13,740 nucleotides of DNA from an uncultured Parasphingopyxis sp. (GTDB lineage: Bacteria; Pseudomonadota; Alphaproteobacteria; Sphingomonadales; Sphingomonadaceae), in contig CAJQMX010000086.1 of NCBI GenBank assembly GCA_905479515.1, forward strand, positions 1-13,740, written 5' to 3'. This document shows positions 6,412 through 13,740 of the stretch, piece by piece (the first letter of the stretch is position 1; each line of letters begins with the position of its first letter). Under the pieces are notes generated by a model. That model was given only the letters and a program-made list of their open reading frames with translations. It had not been told where the DNA came from and searched no databases. Both the position numbers and the translations under genes were made by a program.

Positions 6412-7784
6412 TCGCCCTTCTCCAATGCCGCTTTGGCCTCGGCAACCCGGGCGCGCACTTGTGCCGGAGCCGTTCCGCCACGGCTGATCCGGCTGACGAC
6501 CGATGCATCCACGGTGAGGACGCCATAAACGCCTTCGCTGATCCGTGCATCAATTGCCTGTAAATCGGCCAGTGCCAGATTGGCGAGCGACACACCCTTG
6601 TCATCGGCAAGCTTGACCGCGCTGCCGACAATATGATGCGCCTCGCGGAAAGGAACATCGGCTTCACGGACAAGCCAGTCGGCAAGGTCAGTCGCGGTTG
6701 CATGGCCGGATTCAGCGAGAGCCCGCATCCGTTCGGGCACGAAACCCATGGTCTCGATCATTCCGGTCATCGCGGCCAGCGAGAGCGCGAGCAGGTCATG
6801 CGCTTCGAACACCGGTGGTTTGTCATCCTGCGTGTCTTTCGCATAGGCGAGTGGCAAGCCCTTCATTGTCATCACCAGAGCCGTCATGCAGCCGGCGATG
6901 CGCCCTGAATGCCCGCGCACCAGTTCGGCCGCATCGGGATTGCGCTTTTGCGGCATGATCGACGAACCGGTCGAATAGGCATCAGGCAATTTCACAAAAC
7001 CAAAGGGCTGGCTTGCCCAGATCACAAATTCCTCCGCCAGCCGAGACAGATGCAGCGAGCACTGGGTTGCGGCCATCAGATAATCGAGCGCGAAATCACG
7101 GTCCGACACGGCATCCAGCGAGTTGTCCGTAGGCCTGTCGAACCCCAGCGCATGCGCCGTCGCATCGCGGTCTATCGCAAAGCCGGTTCCCGCCAGTGCA
7201 GCGCTACCCAACGGGCTTTCGTTGAGCCTGACGCGCGCATCCGCGAAGCGACTGCGGTCGCGCCGGGCCATCTCATAATAGGCCATCAGATGGTGACCAA
7301 GCGTGACGGGCTGGGCCGACTGAAGATGGGTGAAGCCCGGCATGATCGTATCGGCATGCTCCTCGGCGCGAGCAACCAGTGCCGCTTGAAAGGCGGCGAG
7401 CCCCGCGTCCACTGCATCGATCGCATCGCGCACCCAGAGCCGGAAATCTGTCGCGACCTGATCATTGCGGGAACGCGCAGTGTGCAGCCGCCCAGCCGCG
7501 GGGCCAATCAGCTCGGAAAGCCGATTTTCGACATGCATATGAATGTCTTCAAGGTCGAGATCTTCGGGGACGCCATCGGCTTCATATTCGGCGACAATAG
7601 CCTGAAGCCCGTCATCAATCGCTTTCACATCTTTAGCATCGACGATGCCCTGCGCGCCGAGCATCGCGACATGCGCGCGGCTCGCTGCAATATCCTGCCG
7701 CCACAGACGCTTGTCGAACGGGATTGAGGCATTTATCTCACGCATCACTGACGCCGGGCCTTCGGCGAAGCGCCCGCCCCACAT
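6408..7784 (-). CDS. argH: Argininosuccinate lyase
   Basis: ArgH splits argininosuccinate into arginine and fumarate, the last step of arginine synthesis, as a homotetramer. The 458-residue length is normal. Family signatures are clear: [10 protein letters not shown] (101-110), [10 protein letters not shown] with the catalytic His (150-159, H153), and the superfamily signature [12 protein letters not shown] (273-284), which lies in the mobile loop carrying the catalytic serine. It starts MWGGRF, typical of the family, although many relatives carry a few more residues; upstream codons continue in frame (NSNQ and beyond) without an ATG or GTG. It is the first gene of the unit argH, lipoprotein, lysA and overlaps the lipoprotein gene by 4 bases. 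The start is only 16 bases from the TTG of the divergent thioredoxin gene, so its promoter must lie inside that gene. Confidence 0.97.
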   Translation of the reverse strand: MWGGRFAEGPASVMREINASIPFDKRLWRQDIAASRAHVAMLGAQGIVDAKDVKAIDDGLQAIVAEYEADGVPEDLDLEDIHMHVENRLSELIGPAAGRLHTARSRNDQVATDFRLWVRDAIDAVDAGLAAFQAALVARAEEHADTIMPGFTHLQSAQPVTLGHHLMAYYEMARRDRSRFADARVRLNESPLGSAALAGTGFAIDRDATAHALGFDRPTDNSLDAVSDRDFALDYLMAATQCSLHLSRLAEEFVIWASQPFGFVKLPDAYSTGSSIMPQKRNPDAAELVRGHSGRIAGCMTALVMTMKGLPLAYAKDTQDDKPPVFEAHDLLALSLAAMTGMIETMGFVPERMRALAESGHATATDLADWLVREADVPFREAHHIVGSAVKLADDKGVSLANLALADLQAIDARISEGVYGVLTVDASVVSRISRGGTAPAQVRARVAEAKAALEKGE

Positions 7785-7800
7785 CTGATTGGAATTTCCC

Positions 7801-8394
7801 TTGCGCGTAGTAATCGCCTTGCTCCTCAGTTTTGCGCCTCTGTTCGCGGCTTGCGATAGGCAAAGCGGCGAAGCCTCGCAAGAAGCGATCTCAGGAAGCG
7901 GGCCGGGCGGCCTTGGCAGTGAAAGCTATGGCGGAACGGAAACCATGGGCCGGGTCAGCGTGGAATTTCGCGGCATGGCTGCGCCCGACCTCGCTTTCGC
8001 CAACGCGCAGGGGCAGATGATCCGCCTTGACGATTTTGAAGGCCAGCCGCTGCTCGTCAATCTCTGGGCGACATGGTGCCCGCCCTGTATCCGCGAAATG
8101 CCCGCACTGGACGCGCTGGCTGACCGCGTGGATGGACAGTTGAAAGTGCTGACGATCAGCCAGGATTTGCAAGGCGCAGAAGTGGTCCAGCCTTTTTTTG
8201 CTGAGAACAGTTTCGAACATCTCGAGCAATGGCTCGATGAGGAAAACGCGATGATGCAGGCGTTGTCTCTTGATACCCTGCCGGTCACCATCCTCTATGA
8301 CGAGGACGGCAAGGAGCTGTTCCGCGTTTTGGGTGGCATGGACTGGTCGGGTGAGCGCGCCGAAACGCTTATCTCGGGCGCATTGGGTAACTAG
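7801..8394 (+). CDS. TlpA-like thioredoxin-fold lipoprotein (thiol-disulfide oxidoreductase)
   Basis: A periplasm-facing thioredoxin-fold protein of the TlpA/ResA group, which uses a reactive cysteine pair to reduce or exchange disulfides, for example in cytochrome c or copper-centre maturation. With the start at 7801 it has 197 residues: signal peptide, lipobox FAAC with Cys18, a Gly/Ser-rich linker to about residue 50, then the thioredoxin domain. The active site is WATWCPPC (C93, C96), and the cis-proline loop is TLPVT. No ATG is available: a stop codon at 7786-7788 fixes the upstream limit, and only TTG at 7789 or 7801 fits. I prefer 7801 because it gives a normal signal peptide ([10 protein letters not shown]) with TTGGA upstream. 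Its promoter must overlap the start of the divergent argH. No cytochrome-maturation gene is next to it, so the partner is unknown. Confidence 0.88.
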   Translation: MRVVIALLLSFAPLFAACDRQSGEASQEAISGSGPGGLGSESYGGTETMGRVSVEFRGMAAPDLAFANAQGQMIRLDDFEGQPLLVNLWATWCPPCIREMPALDALADRVDGQLKVLTISQDLQGAEVVQPFFAENSFEHLEQWLDEENAMMQALSLDTLPVTILYDEDGKELFRVLGGMDWSGERAETLISGALGN

Positions 8395-8399
8395 CCTGT

Positions 8400-8464
8400 T
8401 TGTCAGAACATTGCTTACACCATGTCGCCGCACTGGCGATTTGCTGAAAGGGAAATTCTGACAA
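8400..8464. terminator. Nested inverted repeat between convergent tlpA-like gene and dapD
   Basis: TTGTCAGAA (8400-8408) and TTCTGACAA (8456-8464) are a perfect 9-base inverted repeat spanning almost the whole 70-base gap between two convergent stop codons. The right arm ends immediately beside the dapD stop. Inside it a second perfect hairpin, TCGCC-GCACT-GGCGA (8425-8439), forms a tighter stem. There is no long T-run. Position and symmetry suggest a two-way terminator or a transcript-stabilising structure; a protein-binding site is also possible. Confidence 0.45.
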
Positions 8465-9304
8465 TCAGCCTCTAAGCAACTCATTCACGCTGGTCTTGGA
8501 CCGGGTTCTCTCATCCACACGCTTGATAATCACCGCGCAATACAGGCTTGGCGCGGCAGCCCCATCAACCATTTCACGGTTAGGCGTAGATCCGGAAACC
8601 ACGACCGAATAGGCAGGAACACGGCCAGTGAAGGTTTCGCCGGTATAACGATCGATAATCTTGGTCGAGGCGGTGATGAAAACCCCCATGCCCAGCACGC
8701 TGCCCTCTTCGACGATCACGCCTTCGACGACTTCGGAGCGCGCGCCGATAAAGCAATTATCCTCAATGATTGTCGGATTCGCCTGAAGCGGTTCCAGCAC
8801 GCCGCCAATCCCGGCCCCGGCCGAGATATGGCAATGCTTGCCCACTTGCGCGCAGCTGCCGACCGAGGCCCAGGTATCCACCATCGTTCCCTCGCCAACA
8901 TGCGCGCCGATATTTACAAAGCTCGGCATCAGGACAACATCCTTGCCGATATGCGCACCGCGCCGGACGATTGATCCGGGCACTGCACGAAAGCCGGCCG
9001 CGCGAAACGCATCGGCATCCCAATCATGGAATTTGGAAGGGACCTTGTCCCACCAATGCCCGCCGCCATTCGATCCTTCGATCAGCTGCATATCGTTGAG
9101 CCGGAAAGACAGGAGCACGGCCTTTTTCAACCATTGATGCACCGTCCAGTCTGCACCCGCCTTGGTCGCCACCCGCGCCTCACCGCTGTCGAGCATCGCG
9201 ATTGCCGCTTCGACGGCTTCGCGCAGGTCTCCGCCGGTATCCGCGCCCACGCTTTCGCGCCTGTCCCAGCCTTCTTCGATGATCTGTTCGAGATTCTTGG
9301 TCAT
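8465..9304 (-). CDS. dapD: 2,3,4,5-tetrahydropyridine-2,6-dicarboxylate N-succinyltransferase
   Basis: DapD transfers succinyl from succinyl-CoA to tetrahydrodipicolinate in the succinylase branch of diaminopimelate and lysine synthesis. The 279-residue protein has the usual alpha-helical N-domain ([17 protein letters not shown] start) followed by a left-handed parallel beta-helix of hexapeptide repeats, seen as runs such as [40 protein letters not shown], and the [10 protein letters not shown] segment. The open frame continues upstream to 9331, but the ATG at 9304 has GGAGG four bases upstream, gives the family N-terminus and overlaps the stop of the HAD gene as ATGA, which points to coupled translation. 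It supplies the same pathway as lysA, encoded about 2.3 kb away in another operon. Confidence 0.96.
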   Translation of the reverse strand: MTKNLEQIIEEGWDRRESVGADTGGDLREAVEAAIAMLDSGEARVATKAGADWTVHQWLKKAVLLSFRLNDMQLIEGSNGGGHWWDKVPSKFHDWDADAFRAAGFRAVPGSIVRRGAHIGKDVVLMPSFVNIGAHVGEGTMVDTWASVGSCAQVGKHCHISAGAGIGGVLEPLQANPTIIEDNCFIGARSEVVEGVIVEEGSVLGMGVFITASTKIIDRYTGETFTGRVPAYSVVVSGSTPNREMVDGAAAPSLYCAVIIKRVDERTRSKTSVNELLRG

Positions 9305-9969
9305 GCCGCCTCCAAAATTGTGCCAAGCCACGGGGTCACCGCGGCAATTTCATAATCGATATAGTGCGGGTCGGCCTCATGCGAGCCGCTTTCCGAACCA
9401 TTATTCACCCAAACCGTGACCATGCCCATGTCTTTCGCCGGCTTCAGATTGCGCGCCATGTCTTCAACAAACAGTGCGCGATCAGGCTTAATTTCAAATG
9501 TGCTGCACATCGCTTCATAGCTGGCACGTTCCGGCTTGGGCACATAATCGCAGGCGACAATGTCATGGACCGCCTCAAAACTTGCACCCAGTCCTAGCCG
9601 GTCCAGCACCCGCTGAGCATAGGGCGCGTCACCATTGGTAAACACGAATTTCCGCCCTGGCAGCGCGCCAATGGCATTAACCAACAATCGATCTTCCTCG
9701 ATAACTTCAAGATCAATATCATGAACATAGTCGAGAAAATGGCCCGGTTCGACATCATGGGCCTCCATCAGGCCCGAAAGGGTCGTGCCATGAGAATGGA
9801 AAAACTGTTTCTGAATCCGCCGCGCCTCAATCCGGTCAATATCGAGCAGGTGCGCGATATATTCGCCCATTTTCACGTCGATCTGATCGAACAGTTTCGC
9901 GCTCGCCGGATAAAGCGTGTTGTCGAGATCGAAGATCCAGTGATCGATATGCGAAAGCGCGGGCGACAT
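9301..9969 (-). CDS. HAD-family pyrimidine 5'-nucleotidase-like phosphatase
   Basis: A 222-residue haloacid dehalogenase-type hydrolase of the SDT1/pyrimidine 5'-nucleotidase group. Motif I is FDLDNTLY with nucleophile D14 and general acid D16; motif II is FTNGD (T111); motif III is K145 in PKPERASYE; motif IV is VEDMARN (E169, D170). The helical cap lies between motifs I and II. Family members remove phosphate from UMP/CMP or related small phosphates; the substrate here cannot be told from sequence. It shares a transcript with dapD, overlapping its start by 4 bases, an arrangement seen in many alphaproteobacteria whose functional link to lysine synthesis is unclear. AGGAG lies nine bases before the ATG at 9969. 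The 121-base spacer to the divergent subtilase gene shows no clear -35/-10 pair on either strand. Confidence 0.92.
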   Translation of the reverse strand: MSPALSHIDHWIFDLDNTLYPASAKLFDQIDVKMGEYIAHLLDIDRIEARRIQKQFFHSHGTTLSGLMEAHDVEPGHFLDYVHDIDLEVIEEDRLLVNAIGALPGRKFVFTNGDAPYAQRVLDRLGLGASFEAVHDIVACDYVPKPERASYEAMCSTFEIKPDRALFVEDMARNLKPAKDMGMVTVWVNNGSESGSHEADPHYIDYEIAAVTPWLGTILEAA

Positions 9970-10090
9970 GGTTAAGCGCTCCTAGGCGGGCGGGACGGTT
10001 ACCGCAAAGTGAATTTGGACTTAATCGTTCCGAAAGTGCCGACGCTCCAATAACCGGGCGAGCGTGGGGCGCTCACAGGGTGATTCGTTC

Positions 10091-12388
10091 ATGACCGGCA
10101 AGGCGCGCCTCCTCATTGCTACCACTATACCTGTATTTTTTGCGCTGGCCGGATGCGGCGGAGGGGGTGGTGGCACTGCCATCAATTCCGCGCCAACGCC
10201 CGCTGCAGCGCCCAACCCCGTGCCTCCGCCCCCGCCTCCCGCGCCTTCGGTCGACACCAATACGACCGAGTTCAACAATTCCGCAGGGATCGATCACGCC
10301 AATGCGGTCGTCGCCTATGACGAAGGCGCAACAGGAGCGGGCATAACCGTTGCGGTGCTCGACAGCGGTATCGACGAAGACAGTTCCGAATTTGTCGGCC
10401 GAATCAGCGCCGCATCACGCGATGTCGCTGGCAATCGCGGCATTGACGACGATAGCGGGCACGGGACATCCGTCTCGGCCATCATCGCCGCAAATCGCGA
10501 CAACGCGAATGTGGTCGGCATGGCGTTTGATTCGACATTGCTCGTGCTGCGCACCGACGAACCGGGCAGCTGCTCCGAAACTGATGAAGACTGCCGACAC
10601 AATACCGGTGATCTGGCATCTGCAATCGACATTGCAGTGCAGAACAACGCCCGGGCTATAAACATCTCGCTGGGCGGCGGAGATTCAACGCAGCGCCTGC
10701 GCAATGCCATTGCGCGCGCCGCCAATGCAGGCGTCGTCATCGTGATTTCAGCCGGCAATGGCGGGCAAGATCCTGAAGGCGACAATCCCGACGGGCTCGC
10801 CCAGGTCGCGCTCACGGCCGAAGCAAACGGCCATGTCATCATTGCAGGATCAGTGAACCAGAATGATTCGATCAGCGATTTTTCGAACCGCGCCGGCAAT
10901 GGGCAGAATTTCTATCTCAGCGCGCTCGGCGAGCGGGTGCGCAGTTTCGATGAAACAGGCACAAATTTTCTGTTCAGCGGAACATCCTATTCTGCGCCCC
11001 AAATCACCGCAGCTGTGGCATTGCTCGCCTCCGCCTTCCCCAATCTGACGGGCAGCGAAATCGTGCAGCTATTGTTCCAGAGCGCCCGCGATGGCGGCGC
11101 AGCTGGCGACGATGCGATTTACGGACAAGGCATTCTCGATCTCAGCGAGGCCTTTCAACCGCAAGGCTCGACCAGTCTTGCGGGCAGTGCGGAACCGTTG
11201 AATTTGGCCAGCAGCACCACTCTCTCCGCGCCGATGGGTGATGCCCCGCAAAGCGGCATGGGCGCAATCATCCTTGATGGCTTCAGTCGCGCTTTCGCAA
11301 TCGATCTGGCCGAAACGGTGCGCCGGTCAACACCGAGCACGCAGCTAACGGATAGCCTGGCCGTCAATCGCGGCGGACAATTTATTGCCCCGGCCGGTAG
11401 CAATGCAATGCTCGCCTTCACCATCGATGCGCGCGCCACACACACACGGATCGCGCAGCTTGCCCTACGCGGTGAAGACGCAGAACGCGCCCGCGTCACC
11501 GCCGGGATGATTGCCGCACAGCTGAACGCGAACACTCGGATTGCCTTTGCCTTTTCGCAGGATGGCGGCAGCGTTGGCGCGCGGCTCAATGGCCGTGTCA
11601 GGCCAGCCTTCCTCATTGCCCGCGAAGCGATGGGCGATAGCGGTTTTGCAAGCCGCGCCGACACGAGCTTTGCACTGCACCGTCAGGCGGGCTCTATCGG
11701 CCTGACGATGATCGCTGAACGCGGCCAGACGCTTTCGCCGCGCGATTCGGACAACGGCATCGTGCGTGATGGCTGGCTGGAATCGCCCTATACGATGATG
11801 GGCATTGCGGCTGACCGCCAATGGGGCCGGCTGCGTCTTGATGGCGGCATCAGCGTGATGGCCGAAGACGAGACTTTTCTGGGCGCGCGATTCAGCGAAG
11901 CACTGGGCGGCGGACAGGGCAGCACGTCGCTCTTTGCGGATATCGCCCTGCGCTGGGCCGGGCCGGACGGCTGGTCGATTGGCGGCGATATGCGCCATGG
12001 CTGGAGTTTCGCAAATGGGTCGAGCGCGGTGATGCGCGGCGGCATATTACGGAGTTTTGCCGCATCGGCTGATATTTCCAAAACCGGCATCACGACCAAT
12101 GACGATCGACTTTCGCTGCGGGTTGCCCAGCCGCTGCGCGTCTATCGCGGCGGGCTGCAGCTAAGGCTGCCAACCAGCTATGACTATGCGTCGCTTTCCA
12201 CAACCTATGAAAACCGCTTGTTCAATCTTGCCCCCGAAGGCCGCCAGATCGACATGGAAGCAGCCTATTCGCGCAAGATCGGCTCGGCCTGGCTGACCGG
12301 TCATGTCTTCTATCGCCGCGATCCCGGAAATTTTGCGGCCATCGATGATGATATGGGCGGCGCAATCCGTTTCACGCTCGGCTTCTAA
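10091..12388 (+). CDS. Surface subtilase: S8 serine protease lipoprotein with autotransporter-like C-terminal domain
   Basis: A 765-residue exported protease. The N-terminus is a lipoprotein signal with lipobox LAGC (Cys22), followed by a Gly-run and a Pro-rich spacer (about 32-52). The S8 peptidase domain (about 65-375) has a full catalytic set: D91 in VAVLDSGID, H124 in SGHGTSV, oxyanion N223 in SAGNGG and S299 in FSGTSYSAP. A Cys pair (C161, C168) sits in an acidic loop. Residues from about 430 to the end lack a protease motif, are rich in alternating polar/apolar segments and Gly-aromatic turns, and finish in IRFTLGF, a C-terminal phenylalanine typical of outer-membrane barrels. Lipobox plus subtilase plus barrel is the layout of NalP (Neisseria) and SphB1 (Bordetella), surface proteases that trim other surface proteins. 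The ATG at 10091 has GGGTGA seven bases upstream; a GTG at 10064 is less likely. Confidence 0.9.
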   Translation: MTGKARLLIATTIPVFFALAGCGGGGGGTAINSAPTPAAAPNPVPPPPPPAPSVDTNTTEFNNSAGIDHANAVVAYDEGATGAGITVAVLDSGIDEDSSEFVGRISAASRDVAGNRGIDDDSGHGTSVSAIIAANRDNANVVGMAFDSTLLVLRTDEPGSCSETDEDCRHNTGDLASAIDIAVQNNARAINISLGGGDSTQRLRNAIARAANAGVVIVISAGNGGQDPEGDNPDGLAQVALTAEANGHVIIAGSVNQNDSISDFSNRAGNGQNFYLSALGERVRSFDETGTNFLFSGTSYSAPQITAAVALLASAFPNLTGSEIVQLLFQSARDGGAAGDDAIYGQGILDLSEAFQPQGSTSLAGSAEPLNLASSTTLSAPMGDAPQSGMGAIILDGFSRAFAIDLAETVRRSTPSTQLTDSLAVNRGGQFIAPAGSNAMLAFTIDARATHTRIAQLALRGEDAERARVTAGMIAAQLNANTRIAFAFSQDGGSVGARLNGRVRPAFLIAREAMGDSGFASRADTSFALHRQAGSIGLTMIAERGQTLSPRDSDNGIVRDGWLESPYTMMGIAADRQWGRLRLDGGISVMAEDETFLGARFSEALGGGQGSTSLFADIALRWAGPDGWSIGGDMRHGWSFANGSSAVMRGGILRSFAASADISKTGITTNDDRLSLRVAQPLRVYRGGLQLRLPTSYDYASLSTTYENRLFNLAPEGRQIDMEAAYSRKIGSAWLTGHVFYRRDPGNFAAIDDDMGGAIRFTLGF

Positions 12389-12394
12389 AAACCC

Positions 12395-13369
12395 TCACTC
12401 CTCCGTATAAGGAACGAGTATCAGCACACGCAGATCGCGGTCTGGCCGCCAGTTCTGATGGCGGACCTCGAACTGGGTGGGCGCGAACTTGCGCACACCT
12501 TCAGCGCAGAAGCTGACGAGATTTTCCGGTTCTCCCTTGTCCACCACCAGCCGGAAATCGCCGATCGGCGCACGCCAATTGGCGCCGGTCGTGAGAATAT
12601 AAGTCAACACACGCTCGCCGATCGCGAGATAGTGACCGCTGTTCCTCATCCGATGCACGCCCGCCATGAAATCATCGTCGATGCAATAGTCGGCGATCAT
12701 TTGCCGTCCCCATTCGCTCTCGGCGAAACCCTCAAAGATCAGCCCAGTATCAACCGATCCGCCAGTGCCCGGATGGTAGCTATGCTCGACGATGATCTCT
12801 TCGCCCGCTGGGAAAACCTGTTCCCAATACCAGTTGTCGGACACCTGCCACATGGGCTGGAGATGGCGCGTACCGCGATGGCTCAAAACCTCGACAGCAT
12901 CGGCTGCGATCAACCTTTGCTGCGCATCGCCGGGTAGCGCATCAAGCAACGCGCCAAAATCCCATGCATCGACATCTGTTGTAAGAGAAAGCCCCGCGCC
13001 ATCAAGCAACGCGGTGATATCCGCGCCATCAAGCGTTGCCCGGCGTTCGACCTGCATGGGAATCTCCACACCGTCGACCCGGGTGGTAAATTCGGAAGGA
13101 AAGGCAATATCGCCGTCGCGCTCGATCGCGAGATCATGGATTGGCATCGGAAAGGCGACGATCGTGCGGACATCCTCCGCGCTCTGATTGCGGAAGACAT
13201 AGCGCACCCTGATCTCGTCAGCAGAAACGTAAAGGTCCTCAGACAGCATATCGATGCTGTCGCTGCGAGTAAGGACGAGCCCGCCCGCAGCGGTTTCGGC
13301 AGTGCTGTCATTGGCCAGCGCCGGAAGCGCCGCCAGACTCAGCGAGAGAGCAAAAATTGTGCGCAGCAT
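12395..13369 (-). CDS. Exported DUF4424-family protein
   Basis: A 324-residue protein with a Sec signal peptide (MLRTIFALSLSLAALPALA, likely cut after A19) and a mature start NDSTAETAAGGLVLTRSD, which is the hallmark opening of the DUF4424 family. Next come IDMLSEDLYVSADEIRVRYV and FRNQSAEDVRTIVAFPMP, a strand-rich region expected to be periplasmic. No catalytic motif is recognised and the family has no established function. Conserved aromatic segments near the C-terminal half (NWYWEQVFPAGEEIIVEHSY) and two cysteines (YC in IADYCIDDD, SFC in VSFCAEG) may form a disulfide. The frame is open upstream of 13369, but it then runs into the neighbouring iron-sulfur carrier gene, so the ATG at 13369 is preferred. 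Its stop faces that of the subtilase with only 6 bases between, leaving no room for a separate terminator. Confidence 0.88.
   Translation of the reverse strand: MLRTIFALSLSLAALPALANDSTAETAAGGLVLTRSDSIDMLSEDLYVSADEIRVRYVFRNQSAEDVRTIVAFPMPIHDLAIERDGDIAFPSEFTTRVDGVEIPMQVERRATLDGADITALLDGAGLSLTTDVDAWDFGALLDALPGDAQQRLIAADAVEVLSHRGTRHLQPMWQVSDNWYWEQVFPAGEEIIVEHSYHPGTGGSVDTGLIFEGFAESEWGRQMIADYCIDDDFMAGVHRMRNSGHYLAIGERVLTYILTTGANWRAPIGDFRLVVDKGEPENLVSFCAEGVRKFAPTQFEVRHQNWRPDRDLRVLILVPYTEE
12940..13040 (-). repeat. Internal short repeats in the DUF4424 gene
   Basis: On the plus strand CATCAAGCAACGCG occurs at 12940 and at 13000, exactly 60 bases apart. A diverged third copy, CATCAAGCGTTGCC, starts at 13027. 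They encode similar peptides (LLDA, LLDGA, LDGA) in an Ala/Asp/Leu-rich part of the protein that looks like a local insertion or slippage-grown loop. Confidence 0.55.
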
Positions 13370-13375
13370 AGGCGC

Positions 13376-13381
13376 ATCATA
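13376..13381 (-). promoter_or_regulatory. Candidate -10 box for the DUF4424 gene
   Basis: TATGAT on the minus strand differs from TATAAT at one base and ends six bases before the ATG at 13369. No Shine-Dalgarno sequence lies in the six bases between. The spacing equals that of the TATAGT box before cysG, which would again give a leaderless transcript. No good -35 is visible, so this is weak. Confidence 0.3.
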
Positions 13382-13400
13382 ACGCACCGTTGGCTCTTGC

Positions 13401-13740
13401 CTAGACGGTAAAGCTTTCGCCGCAGCCACAGCTTCCCGTGGCGTTAGGATTCTCAAACACGAAGCCCGCAGTGAAATCATCCTCAACCCAGTCCATGGTC
13501 GAGCCGATCAGATAAAGCACCGATCCGGCATCGACATAGAAATCGCCGCCTGGTGTGACGATCTTCTCGTCCATCGGATCGGCTTCCGTCACATAATCGA
13601 CCGAATAGGCAAGGCCGCTGCACCCGCGGCGCGGGGTGGATAGCTTCACGCCAATTGTGCCTTCGGGCGCTTTGGTCATCAGCTCGGCAATGCGTGATTC
13701 TGCCGCTGGCGTTAAGATAACGGCGGCCGGTTTTTTGCGG
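13401..13740 (-). CDS. A-type iron-sulfur cluster carrier (HesB/IscA/SufA family), 5' end outside window
   Basis: A-type carriers receive iron-sulfur clusters from the SUF or ISC scaffold and pass them to target enzymes. The frame is open to the right edge: 112 residues are visible and the start codon lies just beyond, since no ATG or GTG occurs in the first codons (RKKPAAVILTPAAESRIAEL). An internal ATG at 13679 would remove that conserved N-terminal segment and is not the real start. The three cluster-binding cysteines are present: RGCSGLAY (C40 of the visible part) and SCGCGESF (C104, C106). The length is right for the family, with probably fewer than ten residues missing. It is most likely the SufA-type member that ends a suf operon in alphaproteobacteria, but the neighbours that would prove it are outside. 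The DUF4424 gene follows after 31 bases. Confidence 0.93.
   Translation of the reverse strand, partial: RKKPAAVILTPAAESRIAELMTKAPEGTIGVKLSTPRRGCSGLAYSVDYVTEADPMDEKIVTPGGDFYVDAGSVLYLIGSTMDWVEDDFTAGFVFENPNATGSCGCGESFTV

Noticed and set aside
4925..6487. Open frame of about 520 codons on the plus strand opposite lysA and the lipoprotein gene
   Set aside because: It is entirely antisense to well-identified genes, shows no recognisable domain, and is rich in His/Arg/Gly from reading GC-biased codons backwards.
6909..7727. Open frame of about 270 codons on the plus strand opposite argH
   Set aside because: Antisense to argH, no family resemblance, unusual His/Arg-rich composition.
9970..10090. 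Promoters in the spacer between the HAD gene and the subtilase gene
   Set aside because: Partial -35-like (TTGGAC) and AT-rich segments occur but none pair at 16-18 bases with a credible -10, so nothing is annotated.
10150..10245. G-rich and C-rich tracts at the lipobox and Pro-rich spacer of the subtilase gene, considered as a phase-variation switch like the poly-C tract of nalP
   Set aside because: The longest single-base runs are only five or six bases and are broken by other bases, too short for effective slippage.
12389..12394. Possible terminator between the subtilase and DUF4424 genes
   Set aside because: Only six bases separate the two stops and I see no convincing hairpin with a T-run there.

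Overview
The window reads as a chromosomal core-metabolism stretch from a GC-rich alphaproteobacterium. Sphingomonadales is the most likely order, judged from protein style (HNH protein opening MYHPDLIRHP, short siroheme synthase, DUF4424 protein, argH / small lipoprotein / lysA cluster) and from gene packing; this is inference, since there is no rRNA or other marker to fix a genus. I see no rRNA, tRNA, CRISPR array, insertion sequence, integrase or att-like site. Coding density is high and no gene-free stretch exceeds about 215 bases.

Layout. Positions 1-2292 are all on the minus strand: gluQ (tRNA-Asp queuosine modification), a twin-transmembrane HIG1-like protein, a PduO-type cobalamin adenosyltransferase, then the first 92 codons of egtB, cut by the left edge. 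The spacer before egtB carries a direct repeat of the alphaproteobacterial LexA type. A plus-strand HNH endonuclease (2484-3050) converges on a siroheme synthase (3074-3859, minus) whose C-terminus is a shrunken remnant of a methyltransferase domain. Positions 3994-7784 form a minus-strand run argH, LptM-like lipoprotein, lysA, galU with overlapping or nearly touching genes.

A plus-strand TlpA-like thioredoxin lipoprotein (7801-8394) diverges from argH with almost no spacer and has no ATG start. It converges on a minus-strand pair: a HAD nucleotidase overlapping dapD by 4 bases. The gap between tlpA and dapD is an inverted repeat with a second hairpin inside. A plus-strand surface subtilase (10091-12388) has both a lipobox and a C-terminal barrel-like domain, the architecture of NalP and SphB1. 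It converges on a DUF4424 exported protein (12395-13369, minus), which follows an A-type iron-sulfur carrier cut by the right edge.

How the genes fit together: argH finishes arginine synthesis, while dapD and lysA are an early acylation step and the last step of the diaminopimelate/lysine path. galU supplies UDP-glucose for envelope sugars. The small lipoprotein, TlpA-like protein, subtilase and DUF4424 protein are envelope proteins. I found no clear undescribed multi-gene system. The items most worth checking are the LexA-type box before egtB, the lipobox-plus-barrel subtilase, the degenerate methyltransferase tail of the siroheme synthase, the argH/tlpA start region, and -10-like boxes placed exactly six bases before two start codons.
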